Source: Linum tenue (lineage: Eukaryota > Streptophyta > Magnoliopsida > Malpighiales > Linaceae). From it: DNA of 64,000 nt. Both the position numbers and the translations under genes were made by a program. Each line of letters starts with the position of its first letter. Position 1 is the stretch's first letter. Of the stretch, positions 33,417-45,164 are shown one piece after another. The stretch lies in the NCBI GenBank assembly GCA_946122785.1, contig CAMGYJ010000005.1, positions 40,910,002-40,974,001 of the forward strand. Reading direction: 5' to 3'. Below the pieces are notes generated by a model that searched no databases, had not been told where the DNA came from, and was given only the letters and a program-made list of their open reading frames with translations.

Positions 33417-34843
33417 AAAATTTAGTAATAGTAGAGAGTAGACTCTTTAGTGTTTATGCAATTTATTAATCAGTTTGATTGATTAGTAGTGTTCGAAATC
33501 AAACCGAACAAGCTAAAATTTTAACCAAAACAAAATAATTCATATGCTACCACTTAAAATTATTACTATTACAACCACTAAATTTCAAAGACTCTACATC
33601 AGGGGGGAAAACAGAGAACTAATTAAGTCAAAAGAAAAAAGCGAAGGTAAAGGACTACGTCATGAATTCAGAATTTCTTAATTAATGAGGTTTGTTATTG
33701 TTCTTCGTCGGCCTCTTACTTTCAATCCAGAGAGATTCTCAGCTAAGTATCAACAGAGTTCGTTGTAGAGATAGATGGGATGCGATAGCTGGTTCTGTCT
33801 TGGAGAAAATTATTGGGTCTTTTGTTGGTCCGGAGAAAAATAGAGCATCTCATAATGTGTCGAGGAAAGTCATCTTCCTCTCTTTCCGATGAGATTATGT
33901 CTAATTTGATATTTGTGTTTGGTTATGAACTTTTTGATTGGTTGCTCATCTAACAGAGTCTCGCTAAAAACAATTATATAATATTGAAATGAACTGATGC
34001 CATGCCATTATCTTCTGACCCAAAAAAAAAACATATGGCCTGAAATTTGAGGCACAAATTACGGATAGAAAAAGGAAAACAAATTTGTGGGGTCTAACTA
34101 AAACTATAATAATTGAAATGAACTGATGCCATGCCATTATCAGAAGCACAGAAAGCCAAACTGTGACCAAAATTATTGGAAGTGTGTACATCTTGTCTTC
34201 TTTATCAAGATCGAACGATTAGGACATTCAATCTCCAATAGGAAAGAAAAAAAGAACACGACTACTTCTTATCATAAACTGACACTCGAGGATTCTCCAT
34301 CATGCACCACTAGATATATTTGGCTGTTTGTGTAATGATCTGTAGTAAGACGTTGAAGTTTTCTAGAAGTAGTGGGGATTTCTAGATACGGGTGGTTTCT
34401 ATCGAAAATCAACTTATTTCAATAATAATTTGAATTGTTTAAAATGATTTGAATGGATCTCAATTTAATCGATTGTTGATATTGAAAGTCACATAAATTT
34501 GAACATAAATTTTGTTTGTCATTATAAACTATAAAATCACGTGAAAACTCAAGTTGTTGAAAGATGGTAGATGGATGATGTCTCTAGAACCTGGAATGTG
34601 AACGTTCATCTTTAATTAAGGGGAAAAAACAAGAATTGTAAAACCGCACAAGATGTTGTATTGGAAAAGTCAGTGGTAGAATATTTATGCCGAATTCATA
34701 GTTTACCCGTTCTTCAACCATTTCATACCATCTACCGATTTAGCATTCGATGGAAGATTTTTCTGGTCAAACCGCCAATAATACCTTTTTCATTCCTTGA
34801 AAAAATGACACTGAAATTTCCTTCATTCTATAGCATTTGTCAT
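33417..34843. other. Intergenic DNA, no gene seen
   Basis: A 31-bp direct repeat containing TGAAATGAACTGATGCCATG occurs near 33984 and 34113. Short frames (33692-33892, 34661-34912) show no recognisable family. Nothing else is supported. Confidence 0.45.
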
Positions 34844-34846
34844 TTA

Positions 34847-35237
34847 GGGGTCGTTTGCTTGATGGATTTGAAAAATGAGGGTTTTGGTTCAAAAAAACCT
34901 TTGGATTTATGAGGGATTTGTATCATCATGGATTTGAAGAGTCTATTGTTTGCATGATAGATTTGATGAGTCTATTGTTTGCATGATAGATTTGATGATA
35001 TAATTATGATGGATTTGCTATAAATATAACTAGTCATCAAGGATTTACAAATCCCACCCTAATAAGTGTGATTTACAAGTCCGTGGGGTCCACGGATTTG
35101 GATACAAAAAAGGGAACAAATCCGTGGACCCCACAGATTTAACACCTGACAACAAACAATGAACTTGGCTAAAATCCATCATGCTTGGGATTTTAAGTCC
35201 CAAATTCATGACCCAAATCCATCAAGCAAACGAACCT
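34847..35237. mobile_element. Tourist-like (PIF/Harbinger) MITE
   Basis: Inverted ends GGGGTCGTTTGCTTGATGGA and the complement of CCATCAAGCAAACGAACC, flanked by TTA (34844-34846 and 35238-35240), the 3-bp target typical of PIF/Harbinger MITEs. A 29-bp segment with GTCTATTGTTTGCATGATAG is duplicated inside. The centre contains an inverted pair around GTGGGGTCCACGGATTTG. No coding sequence. Confidence 0.75.
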
Positions 35238-35240
35238 TTA

Positions 35241-35656
35241 AGGAAAAGAAGCCGACGAGCATGGCCACAATTATATTTATCTTCGCTGCTTAATTATATG
35301 GGGGAATCTAGCTAGCTAAGCCGCCATGCATGGGATGGGTATCATCAACCTTAACCACTCAACAACGCCCCTAACGGTACTGCTGGCGTTGATGTGCAAT
35401 CTGTGTGGTCAATGGCCTGGCCCATGGGTGTCTCCGAAGGGTAGAAAAATGAGGAACAAAACAATTTGGGTGCCATCCAAAGTGACACCATTGATGGTTC
35501 TCAATTAATTTGATTTAGATTTCTGGTCAAAAGGGAAGAGAGTTTGTAACAAAATGTACAAATTTTCAACTTTCTTATATAATTTGTAGGATAGAGATTT
35601 CGAGTCATTGTTAGGTATTTGAAATATGTAGCTTTGTGATAGAGATAGCAAAAATA
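35241..35656. other. Spacer up to the Tat element, no gene seen
   Basis: No supported feature. The minus frame 35933-35505 merely runs out of the LTR into flank. Confidence 0.5.
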
Positions 35657-35661
35657 GACCT

Positions 35662-36087
35662 TGTTTGAGCCCGATCGACTGGGAGTCGCTCGGGTCCAAG
35701 GGGTTTGAGGTGTCAGCCATGACCTTGAAGTGGTAGGCGCCCCGCCTCGTCCGAAGCAGAGGAAGAGAAGAAGTATGTAGAGAGAGAAAGTAGAGAGAAG
35801 TTAGAGTAACAGTAGATAGATTGCCATTTATGAGGAGAGAACTCCTATTTATACACATTTGAGGGTTAGGTCGTGGTCTGGGCGCCTGCCAAGCCATAAA
35901 TGTTGTGGTCGGGCGCCTCAGACTTTCTGACACTGTACATAGTCCTTTTTGACAGAGGGTGTCCCACTGCCCCTTGTCCTTGCTGATGTCAGGTGTCTGG
36001 GCTTGTCTTTTTGCTCTTTTGTCTTCTTTCCTTCTTTATGCCATTAGCTTAGGGTTTTGCCTCTTTAGTACTTAAGATACCCTATCA
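35662..36087 (-). repeat. 3' LTR of the Tat element
   Basis: 426 bp, same TG...CA ends as the 5' LTR, TATAAATA on the minus strand at 35853-35846. It lacks the ~21-bp extra segment of its partner. Confidence 0.95.
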
Positions 36088-36099
36088 ATTGCCCCTTTT
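36088..36099 (-). other. Polypurine tract of the Tat element
   Basis: AAAAGGGGCAAT on the minus strand, directly adjacent to the 3' LTR; the expected second-strand primer site. Confidence 0.7.
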
Positions 36100-36410
36100 G
36101 GCGATGTCGTGGCTATGCGATATTGCCAAACAAGTGCTTTTTGGTGGAAAAAATACTAAGCAATTATATAAAAACTAAAATAAGAATAAAAAGTTAGAAA
36201 GAGTAGGAAGAAGAAATTCTAAAGAATAAATAAAAATAATAAATAAATATAAAAAATAAAAAGAAGGAATAAAAACCACTATCGAGAAAAAAAGAATCCA
36301 TATTGGTGAGGGAAGTGGTGGCGAAAACGCCACCCCCTACATGCTGCTAGTTGTGACTCTGGGCCAAGCCCACTCTTAAGCCTAGGGGTGGTGGTTTAGG
36401 TAGAGAGGAG

Positions 36411-37600
36411 GTGATAGGGTGTTGCGCCATGGGGCAGCCCGCTTCGAGAACCGTGCGCCCTCCTCCCTATTTAAATCCCTCCCCCCCTCTATTTCACACT
36501 CCCCTCTTTTCTTTTCCCTCATTTTTTTCGGCAGCCCTCTCCCTCATTTTGGATTCCTCGGCCGCCCTATTCTCCTCCTCGGCGGCCCTCCCTCGAGAAG
36601 GCGCCTCTCTCCTTCCCCCCGACGCCTCGCGCCACCTCTCCTTGCTCGTTCGGCGGGCGCCTCTGCTTTCATCGTTGCCTTCGCCCATCCGTCTTCCTCG
36701 CGAAGGCGCCTCGCGAAGACGCCTCTCCTTTTCTCCTCGGCGCCTCGCACCGCCTCACCGTGCTAGTCTGCCCGGCGTCTCCGCCTTTTTACAGGCGCCC
36801 TCGCCCTCGCCCTTTTTACCGTTGCGGAAGGCGCCTCTTCCCCTCTCCGATGATACCTGCGGAAGGCGCCTCTTCCCCTCCCCGACGATGCCTTGATTTC
36901 CCTGTAGGTCGCCGCTTCGTTCTCTAGGTACGTGCTTCCTAAATCGCACCGATGAGGCGCCTTTGATTACCTCTTTTGACAATTCGATTTTGACAATTCG
37001 ATTAGGGTTTGTAGGTAGGCGCCTTTGATTATTGCATCCGATTAGGGTTTGTAGGCACCATTTCATTCGATTAGGGATTGTAGATAGGCGCCTTCGACCG
37101 TTTCATCCGATTAGGGATTGTAGGTAGGCGCCCTCGACCGTTTCATCTGGTTGGGGATTGTAGGCTAAGATACTCGCTGCCTTTATCTATTTTATCGAGT
37201 TCGTTGTAATGACTCTTTGCTAGGCGCCTATGATGATGATGATTTTTGCGAGGTGCTTCCTCTTTTCCTTGTTGGCTGTCGAATCTGGCTGGGGTGGCGC
37301 CTTCCTTTGTTTGTCACCGAGTCTTGTTGTAGTCTCTTTGCTAGGCGCCTATGATGATGATTTTTGGGAGGCGCCTCCCCTTTTTCGTGGTGTTTGCCGA
37401 ATCCTGCTAGGGAGGCGCCTTCGTCTGTTCATTTTTCTAACTTTACTTCCTGTTGTGCAGGCAGGGGTTCTTTGACTTCAAGGCGTCGGAGACGCCTTTT
37501 GACGCAAGATCATGGGGGGTAATAGCGGTTTCTTGCCCGCGCGGTACCGACTTCGACGTTGTACTCGTTTCTCTTCCAAGATTCGCTTTTCTGCCCACCT
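36411..37600 (+). other. GC-rich leader of the antisense gene, dense in GGCGCC
   Basis: Pyrimidine- and GC-rich sequence upstream of the antisense gene. The hexamer GGCGCC occurs at least fifteen times in about 1.1 kb (36598-37650), often as TAGGCGCCT followed by TTGATT or ATGATGATG. Open frames here (36411-36896 and its antisense partners) are Ser/Pro/Arg-rich by composition; I do not call them genes. It may be the promoter and leader of the antisense transcript. Confidence 0.6.
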
Positions 37601-37613
37601 CTCTCTCCTTGCC

Positions 37614-40128
37614 ATGGTGTCTAATAATTCGCAGCCATCCGCTTCCATGGGCGGCGCCTCAGCTCCTTCTAAAGGGAAAACCAAGGCTTCATCGAGCACA
37701 GTCAGGAAGATGGGTAAGCGACATCCCCTTTTTTGTTTCAACTTTCTTTAGTGGCATATATCTTGCTTTTTGGGAGTCTTAGTGAATTGAGCAATGTATA
37801 GAAGAGCTAAATGGAGACTTGCCGAGATCGCCAGTGACACTGAGGAGGATCAGTCAGATCCTCATGTGGAGGCGCTTATGGAGGGTGATATGTCAAGTGT
37901 GGAGCTCGAGCCTGGTACATCCAATTTTAAGGCAACTGACGACTCGGTCTATTCTATTCTATTATGGCGTGGGATGTGGGATGGTCAGGCGCCCCCTTCT
38001 TTGGCGCGCCTCCTTGGTCCTGATAAGCGGCCCAGCATCCAGTTGCATCGGGTCGTTACATATGTCCATGGGCTAGGTTTTCCCACAGATTGGCGGTATG
38101 CACTCCCACATCCTAGTGCGCGAGTCGGCAGTTGCCCCGAAGGCTGGTTTGCGATTTATTCTGAGTACTTGAAGTGTGGCTTGAAGTTCCCGTTGGATCC
38201 CATTCTATCGGGTATTTTGGAGATGGTTGGGTGTCCGCTCAGTTTTCTCTCCCCTTCGCTTATTTTCCACACATGCGCTTTCAGGCTCATTTGCAAACGC
38301 CTAGGCTACACTCCTTCGTTCCGTATCTTCCGAAGTATATACGCTTTGGAACGGGGTAAGCATGGTTGGTCGGCTGTGAAGCGTGATAGTAAGTACCAGG
38401 GACGGGTTTGCAAGGGCTCACCCAAACTCCCCAGCAAATGGTATTGCTCGTACTTTTTTGTTGGACCGCTCCCTGGTACTTGGCATGCACCGACTGAAGC
38501 GCCTCTCTCGACCCTATGGAATGAGGGTTCGGATGAAAGGTGGGCTCAGGATTTTTCCCTTGAGAAGGCTGAGCGAGAGCAGAAGCACCATATCCTTCAC
38601 GCGCCTCCCGTGGATTTTGGGAGGAAGGGGGAGAGGACGCGCGCCTTGGGAGAGCTTTATGACCATGGTATATTTCTTTCGAATGATTTTTGCTCTCTCT
38701 CTCAACTTATGCTATTTGCATAACTCTTTTTTTTTTGCAGATTTCGACTACTCGAGCCTGGTGAAGATGACAAAGAAAGCGCCTGGCGCTTCTGGAGCTA
38801 GGTCGCAGAAGGCGCCCAGCGCCCCCACCGAGTGAGCGCCTCGTTCATCTGGCAAGGCGCCTGCCACCATCGAGGAGGAGGAGGATCCTCGACTGCTTCC
38901 TTCGTTGGGACCGCGAGACTCCCTCCCGGAGAAGACTTTGGGGAAGCGCTCTGCCTCGGCTGACTCTCCTGCCGAGGCCCAAAAGAAGAAGAAGAAGAAA
39001 ATGGGTCTTGGGAGCATTGATGAGATATTGGCGCCTCCACGCTCGCGACGCGCAGTAAAACCGAAAGAACTAGTTCCCATTTCCCCTTCTGCTGTCCTCA
39101 ATGCTCCTAGTGCCTTTACTTCTGCCGTGGAGCTGAAGAATTTCTTGAAGCTTCCTCTTGACAAGGGCACCTCTCCTGCCGGCTCCGCGTGCCAGCATCT
39201 GTTCCAGGTATTCTCCTACCTATTTACTATTAATTGAACATGCAGGTTCTGTTACTTACGGCGTGTTTTCTTGCCTAAGCGATGCTTGATGTGATGACGC
39301 TTTCTGACAAGAGTGCGGAGAACCGAGAACGCGCCCACAAGAACTTCTTGTTGGCTTCTCAGCTGAAGACCGATAAGAACACTCTGCAAGGTGTCAATTC
39401 TAGCTTGGTGGACGAGTTGGCGCTCGTGAAGCGACAGCTTTCCGATGCCTTGGCTGCTGATAGTGTTTCTGCTCGTGAGGAGAAGGAAAAAGAGTTGGCG
39501 TTTCAGGCGAAGCGGATCGAGGATTTGGAGAAGGAGCTGCTTGCTATGTCTGCGGCTAGGGGACGCCAGCAAGTAGTTTTTTTTTTTTTTTTTGAGGAGT
39601 GGCACCTTTGTTTTCTTACCGTCACCCTTTGTCTAAGCTAAGTGCATGCATCCTTGTTTTCAGGAGGAGTTCAAGAAGAGGTTGGTCAAGGAGCGTGATG
39701 ATGCTGTGGATGCCCATTTGTTGTCAGTGGAGTTCCGTAACTGGCAGCGGGACCTTCTGATCGGGGTGAAGAAGAGAGCCTTCACTGGTATTCGTAAGAA
39801 GGTTCGTTCTGATGAACCCGACATGAAGTGGGATACCCCGGAGGTTTGGCAGGCTATGGACGACTACTTCTTGTCCCTTGGTACGGATAATGAGCCTTCC
39901 GACTCGGACCCGTTCCCGCTGGATGAGGGCGATTCTTCTGCTGAGGAGGTCGAGGTTGATGTCGAGGCCATGGAAGATGAGGAGGTTGGCGACAATGGTG
40001 AAGGCGCCGGTGCTATGGGAGCTGGTGAGAAGGATGCCGTTGCCACCGATGGTCAGGGTGGCGCCTCGGACGGTGGTTCTGATGGTGATTCCAGTTCTTC
40101 TGACAATGCTTCGAGCAAGTCGGGCTAG
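37614..40128 (+). pseudogene. Antisense spliced gene of the Tat element (gypsy-type Transposase_28-like)
   Basis: On the strand opposite to gag-pol, five probable exons have consensus-like borders: 37614-37713, 37807-38667, 38741-39207, 39280-39572, 39664-40128. Exon 2 encodes the part I recognise as the "putative gypsy type transposon" domain (SARVGSCPEGWFAIYSEYLK, LICKRLGYTPSFRIFRSIYA). Exons 3-5 are Lys/Ser-rich then coiled-coil (ELALVKRQLSDALA, EDLEKELLAM), ending in an acidic Asp/Glu/Ser tail. There is an in-frame stop in exon 3 (38833-38835), and exons 3 and 4 do not join in phase, so this copy is decayed. Splice phases 1/2 and 2/3 fit. The function is unknown; it may be a regulator or accessory protein of the element. 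Confidence 0.75.
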
Positions 40129-40320
40129 TAGAGTTAGGATGCTTCTTTCTGTTTATTGCTTGTTTGGACTATGTTATTTTCATGCCCCCTTTGCCTGCTT
40201 TGCCGTTGTACGACTTTGGGGCTATTTTGCTTGTGAACTATGTTGCCATGCTTTCAAAGTTGTCTCGTTATCAGAATGTGCTCGGTTTCGAGTTCTTGGG
40301 AAATATTTGTTTTAATTCCG

Positions 40321-40815
40321 CGCTTAGGCTTCTCCTTGACGGAGGGAGCGAGACTTAGGTGACCCCTTCCGCCGGTTTACGGGAAAAAGGTTTTGCTAGG
40401 ATGATTATCCTAAGCGAAACTCAATTTTCCTTACGTGTTCCCCTGAGAAGGAGATAACACGCTTAGGCTTCTCCTCGACGGAGGAAGCGAGGTTGAGCAT
40501 CCCGTGCGTACTCTTGAAAAAGAGATAACGCGTTTAGGCTTCTCCTCGACGGAGGAAGCGGGTTCGGGTAACCCCTTCTGCCAAGGCAGGAATTTCGCGA
40601 GGGATGTGATCAATTTATCGCCTTTCATGGGGACTCGTAGGACGAGCGCCCGATACCTGGATATGGATCCAAGTGTAAGCGCTAGGGCTCTTCCGTCGGT
40701 TCGCGGGAAAAAGGTTCTGCTAGGATGATTATCCTAGACAAAACTTAGCTTTTCTTACGTGTGCCCCCGAAAAAGAGGTAACACGCTTAGGCTTCTCCTC
40801 GACGGAGGACGCGAG
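40321..40815. repeat. Tandem hairpin repeats in the Tat 3' region
   Basis: Four copies (near 40321, 40460, 40530, 40784) of TTAGGCTTCTCCTCGACGGA followed by GGAAGCG. The core is a hairpin, CTTC-TCC with GGA-GGAAG around TCGAC. A larger block including AGGATGATTATCCT (itself palindromic) is repeated at about 40377 and 40699. Tandem arrays in this region are known from Tat elements as seeds of satellites. Confidence 0.85.
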
Positions 40816-41004
40816 TCAGGAGAGACTCCGTCTGTTAAAACAGGGATAGCTTTGCCTTGCCGAGTAATGAATCTCCATTCCTTGACCAAAATAGGGGGTT
40901 ACATGGGGTATCGCCAGGGTGCGTCCCCTTTCCCGTAAACCTCTATCATTACCAATCTGAACTAGATAAAATGACTCCTACCATGCTTCTACCTTTCTTA
41001 GGGT

Positions 41005-41172
41005 GTCTTTGGGTTACGCCTCTTTGAAGGCGCCCCTCCCCCCTACAAAAATGTCTATCTTTTGGATTAATTTGAAGTAAAGTAAAGAAAACTGAACACA
41101 CTTTGATTTTCCTTAGGGTGTCTTCGGGCTACGCCTCTCCGAGAACGCCCCTCCTCCCTACAAAATGTCCAT
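41005..41172. repeat. Short direct repeat near the integrase end
   Basis: Two copies (41005-41070 and 41113-41172) of a segment starting CCTTAGGGTGTCTT and ending CCCTACAAAA(A)TGTC, separated by 42 bp of AT-rich sequence. Confidence 0.75.
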
Positions 41173-41179
41173 CTTCCGA

Positions 41180-42464
41180 CTACTCTTGTGCCTCCTGTTC
41201 GCACATGTACTTCCTCAGATGCCTTGCGTTCCAAGTCTTACTCACACGCTCTGCCTCCATGGTAGCGAGCTTGAAAGTGCTTGGTCCTATCACCTCCCTT
41301 ACGACAAAGGGTCCCTCCCATTTAGCAGCCAACTTTCCATGATTTGGGTTAGGACGGAATACCTTCCTCAGAACAAGGTCTCCTTCTTCGATGTGGTGCG
41401 GCTTCAGCTTTGAATTATAGTACTTTGCCAGCTGTTCCTTATCTTCCACCAATTTCCGAAGCGCCTGGACTCTTCTCTCATCTAGCATGTCTAGTTCGTG
41501 AGCCATGCTGACGTTGTTCCCTTCGCCGAAACACTAAACACGCATGGTGGGCAACGCAACTTCCATGGGGGTTACTGCTTCCGCACCAAAGGTTAGGGCG
41601 AATGGGGTCTCGCCTGTGGAGCTTTTTGGGGTGGTGCGTAGCGCCCACAGTACATGAGGGAGTTCCTCTACCCAATTTCCTTTCTGCTTGTGAAGACGCT
41701 TCTTCAGTCCTTGAAGTATGGTTTTGTTTGCCGTCTCTGCTTGTCCATTTGCTTCTGGGTACGCCACTGATGAGAGCTTGAGCTGGATATTGTAACCTTG
41801 ACAAAATCTGCGAAGGAGGTACAATCAAACTGTTTGCCATGATCGGTGAAGATAGAGTTTGGAATGCCAAATCGTGCAAGTATGTTGTTGAAGACAAATT
41901 TCTCGACTTGCTTTGCTGTAATAGCGGCCAACGGCTCAGCCTCAATCCACTTCGTGAAATAATCCACTGCCACTATGAGGTATTTCCGTTTTCCCGATGC
42001 TTTGGGAAAAGGGCCACTAGATCCATTCCCCACTGGGCAAAGGGCCAAGGACTGATGTTCCCTTGCATTGCGGTGGCTAGAAGGTGGTGCTCCCTGGCAT
42101 GGGTTTGGCATGCGTGACATGCTGCAGCGAATTGCTTTGCGTCATTTCTCATGGTTGGCCAGTAGTACCCTTGCAACTTGAGTGTCCTTTCCAAACTCCT
42201 CGGCCCCCCATGTCCCCCACACACACCTTCATGGATTTCGCGGAGCGCCCACTTTGCCTCAGCTTTTCCCAGGCACCTGAGATATACTCCTTCGAACGAC
42301 CGCCAGTGCAGCTCTGAGCCGATAATGGTGCAACGTGCCGCTCGCCTTCTTACTCCTGTGGCCTCTTTTGGATCTGCTGGAGTGGTACCATTCATGAGGT
42401 ATTCCACAATTGGCACCCTCCAGTCCTGCTCCTCTTGATTGATGTTAACACTGTTCACCCCCAT
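41180..42464 (-). pseudogene. Tat element integrase (fragmented)
   Basis: Frame 42464-41973 has the HHCC zinc-binding part (REIHEGVCGGHGG ... CHACQ). The catalytic core is split by frameshifts: frame 42120-41704 gives YLIVAVDYFTKWIEAEPLAA and IPNSIFTDHGKQF (first and second Asp), and frame 41824-41534 gives AYPEANGQAETANKTI (third acidic residue) and WVEELPHVLWALRTTP. After a stop, frame 41506-41180 holds the C-terminal domain (LVLRKVFRPNPNHGKLAAKW, EGPFVV). All parts exist but not as one open frame. Confidence 0.88.
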
Positions 42465-44162
42465 TCACGGGGCGCCCGAGCCTTCTTTCTCGACAATTAC
42501 ATGTCGCTCCTCTTCAAAGTCGACAGCTGTGGCTAATTTGGAAAGCGCATCTGCGTGCGCGTTGTCACCTCTCGCTATATGGGAGAGCTTCCAATCCTCA
42601 AAACCCTGCGCCCTCTTCTTTGCTTCTTCTACATAACGCAGCAAACAATCTTCCTTGACTTCAAACTCTCCCAGCACCTACCGAACCACCAATGCGGAAT
42701 CGGAGAAGACGTCTAGGCGCCTTGCCCCTAGCTCCTCCGCGATGCGCATGTCGTTGATCAGTGCCTCGTATTCGGCGGTATTGTTGGTTTTAAGTGTTGA
42801 GAATCGTAAGGCCACTTCGTGTGTGACACCTCCTGGCGTTTCTAAGACTATGCCCGCGCCTGCCCCTGTCTTACTTGCCGCACCATCGACAAACAGCTTC
42901 CACCTTCCTTCATCAGTTCCTTCAGGTCCGACCGTTCCTTCTGCTACAAAATCTGCTAGGACTTGGGCTTTAATTGAAGGTCGAGGAGCATATTGGATAT
43001 CAAACTCACTTAGCTCAACTGCCCATTTGGTTAGGCGTCCCGAAGCACTTGCGCTATGAAGAATTCTTTTCATTGGCAGGTTAGTTAGTACAGTGACCGT
43101 GTGTCCTTGAAAATAGGGCCTCAGTTTTTGGGCGGCAGTTACCAATGCTAGGGCCGCCTTCTCGATGGCTGGGTACCTCCTTTCAGTTGGGAGAAGCGTC
43201 TTACTGATGTAGTACACCGGCTGATCTGCAAGATTTTCAAGGTGATGCCTAACGAGCACCGCACTGATAGCCACGTCTAATATGGCTATGTAAAGGAACA
43301 AACGTTCTCCCTCCTTTGGAGCTACGAGGATGGGGGGATTCACTAGCAGAGTCTTCATTTCTTCGAACGCCTTCTCACATTCTTCCGTCCACTTGAACTT
43401 GGATTTCTTCTTTAGAGAATTGAAGAGTGGGGCGCACCTATCCGCTGACCTGGGAATGAATCTGTTGAGCGCGGCGAGTTTACCTGCCAATGCCTGAACC
43501 TCCTTTACTGTTCTGGGTGACTTGAGCTCGGCAATCGCCTTTATCTGCTTCGGATTATCCTCAATACCACGGCGAGTGATCATGAAGCCTAAGAATTGAC
43601 CTGCACCTGCTCCGAATACACACTTGAGGGGGTTAAGCTTCAGATTGTGGCGCCTCAGGTTCTCGAACGTCTCCCTTAGGTCGCTCAGGTGGTCACCCTC
43701 TTTCTTACTCTTGATGAACACATCGTCTACGTATGCCTCCACATTTCGTCCTATATGTTCTCCAAAGACTCTGTCTACCATCCTCTGATAGGTGGCACCT
43801 GCGTTTTTCAAACCGAATGGCATCACCACATAGCAGTAGTTCCCGTACGGTGTCATGAAAGTCGTTTTCTCTTGATCCTCTTCGCTGAGAGGAATTTGAT
43901 GGTACCCTGAAAACATGTCGAGAAAGCTTAACATCTCATGATTGGAGGTGGCATCGACCAGTTGGTCAATTCTTGGTAATGGGTATGGGTCCTTCGGACA
44001 TGCTTTGTTTAGTGAGGTGAAGTCAATACACATTCTCCATGTCCCGTTGTGTTTCTTGACTAACACTGTGTTTGCTAACCACTTCGGGTATCGCACCTCT
44101 CGAATGAACCCCGCCTTAAGTAGCTTCTGTACCTCTTCCATCATGGCCACCCTTCTCGCCAA
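42465..44162 (-). pseudogene. Tat element reverse transcriptase and dual RNase H
   Basis: Frame 44162-42678 (494 codons) contains the reverse transcriptase: MCIDFTSLNKACPKDPYPLP, LDMFSGYHQIPL, FMTPYGNYCYVVMPFGLKNA, catalytic YVDDVFIKSK and GFMITRRGIE. The first RNase H connection follows (FKWTEECEKAFEEMK, YYISKTLLPTERRYPAIEKA). Then comes a second RNase H-like domain starting WKLFVDGAASKTGAGAGIVL with NNTAEYEALI and DSALVVR. After a stop, frame 42677-42465 completes it (LSHIARGDNAHADALSKLA). The second domain marks the Tat branch. This is the longest intact frame of the element. Confidence 0.92.
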
Positions 44163-44954
44163 TGATGCTCCCCTTTTTTATTTGTACTGGCACACTTTCT
44201 GGTTTCACGGAGAGCTTATGTTCCATAAGGTCTCTAGAAACGCCTGGCATGTCTTCAGGGCTCCAAGCAAATAAGTCTGAGTATTCCCTTAACAGGTTGA
44301 TCATTGGGAGGCGCATGTGTTCTGGCAAATGGGCCGAGAATCGGACGACCCGGCTTGGGTCGTCGGGGTCCAATGGCATCTCTATTTCTGAATCGACTGC
44401 TCCTGGGCGCGGCACTTCTGTTGGTCTGGCATCAATCGTGTGTATTTTTGGCTTGTGTATGGTCGCTGCATAGCACGCCTTTGCTGCCTTCACATCCCCT
44501 CTGGCTATCCCCATCCCTTGGGGTGTTTGGAATTTCATTGCTTGATGGCAGGTTGAGGCCACAGCCCCAAACCGAGCTAGGAAGGGCCTTCCTAGAATGG
44601 CATTATATGCGGACGGGCAATCGGCAATGTGGAAGTCCACTGGGTGTGTGGCACTTGGCTCCTCATCTCCTACTTTGACCTTTAGGCGCGCGGTTCCTAG
44701 CACCTTCACTTTCGCTCCGGAGAAGCCGACAAGTGGGCCTCTGAAGCTTGCATCACCTCCGGGGGGTGTCTGCATTGGCGCCAACAAGAATAGAAGAGTA
44801 TGTCGGCGGAACTCCCACTGTCCACCAGCACTCTGAACACCTTGAAACCTTCTACTTGTATGTTGATGACAAGAGGGCTTTCAGACGGGCCCTCCGGAGG
44901 ATAGTCTTGCGATGTAAACGACAAGTCGGGACCTTCTTGTTTTGCGATCTTCAT
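44116..44954 (-). pseudogene. Tat element aspartic protease
   Basis: Frame 44954-44706 contains VLVDSGSSADILF, the catalytic Asp-Ser-Gly flap site. After a frameshift, frame 44787-44116 continues with VGFSGAKVKVLG, DFHIADCPSAYNAILGRPFL (the conserved C-terminal ILGRP of the protease), a linker, and the start of the reverse transcriptase leader (HKLSVKPESVPV). The active-site segment and the rest of the domain are no longer in one frame. Confidence 0.85.
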
Positions 44955-45164
44955 ACACCATGTGTCACTTGCTTGCCCCTTGCGCTTCTTCTTTCGACTA
45001 GGCTCTCCTCCCGTGATGGTTCTTATCTCCTTGACGTTCGGGTTGGGGCCTAGGCGCTCCTTGTACCGGTGGCCTTGCGGCTGGGGAGCGACTGCGTTCC
45101 CGCGGGGATTGGTTTCCCTGATCTGCTTTCTGGATCATTTCCCTTACTCCTCCTCGATCAGAGA

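Noticed and set aside
36411..36896. 161-codon Ser/Pro/Arg-rich open frame and its overlapping partners on both strands
   Set aside because: Several frames are open at once because of GC-rich composition; no domain, no splice-consistent continuation, so treated as leader sequence of the antisense Tat gene.
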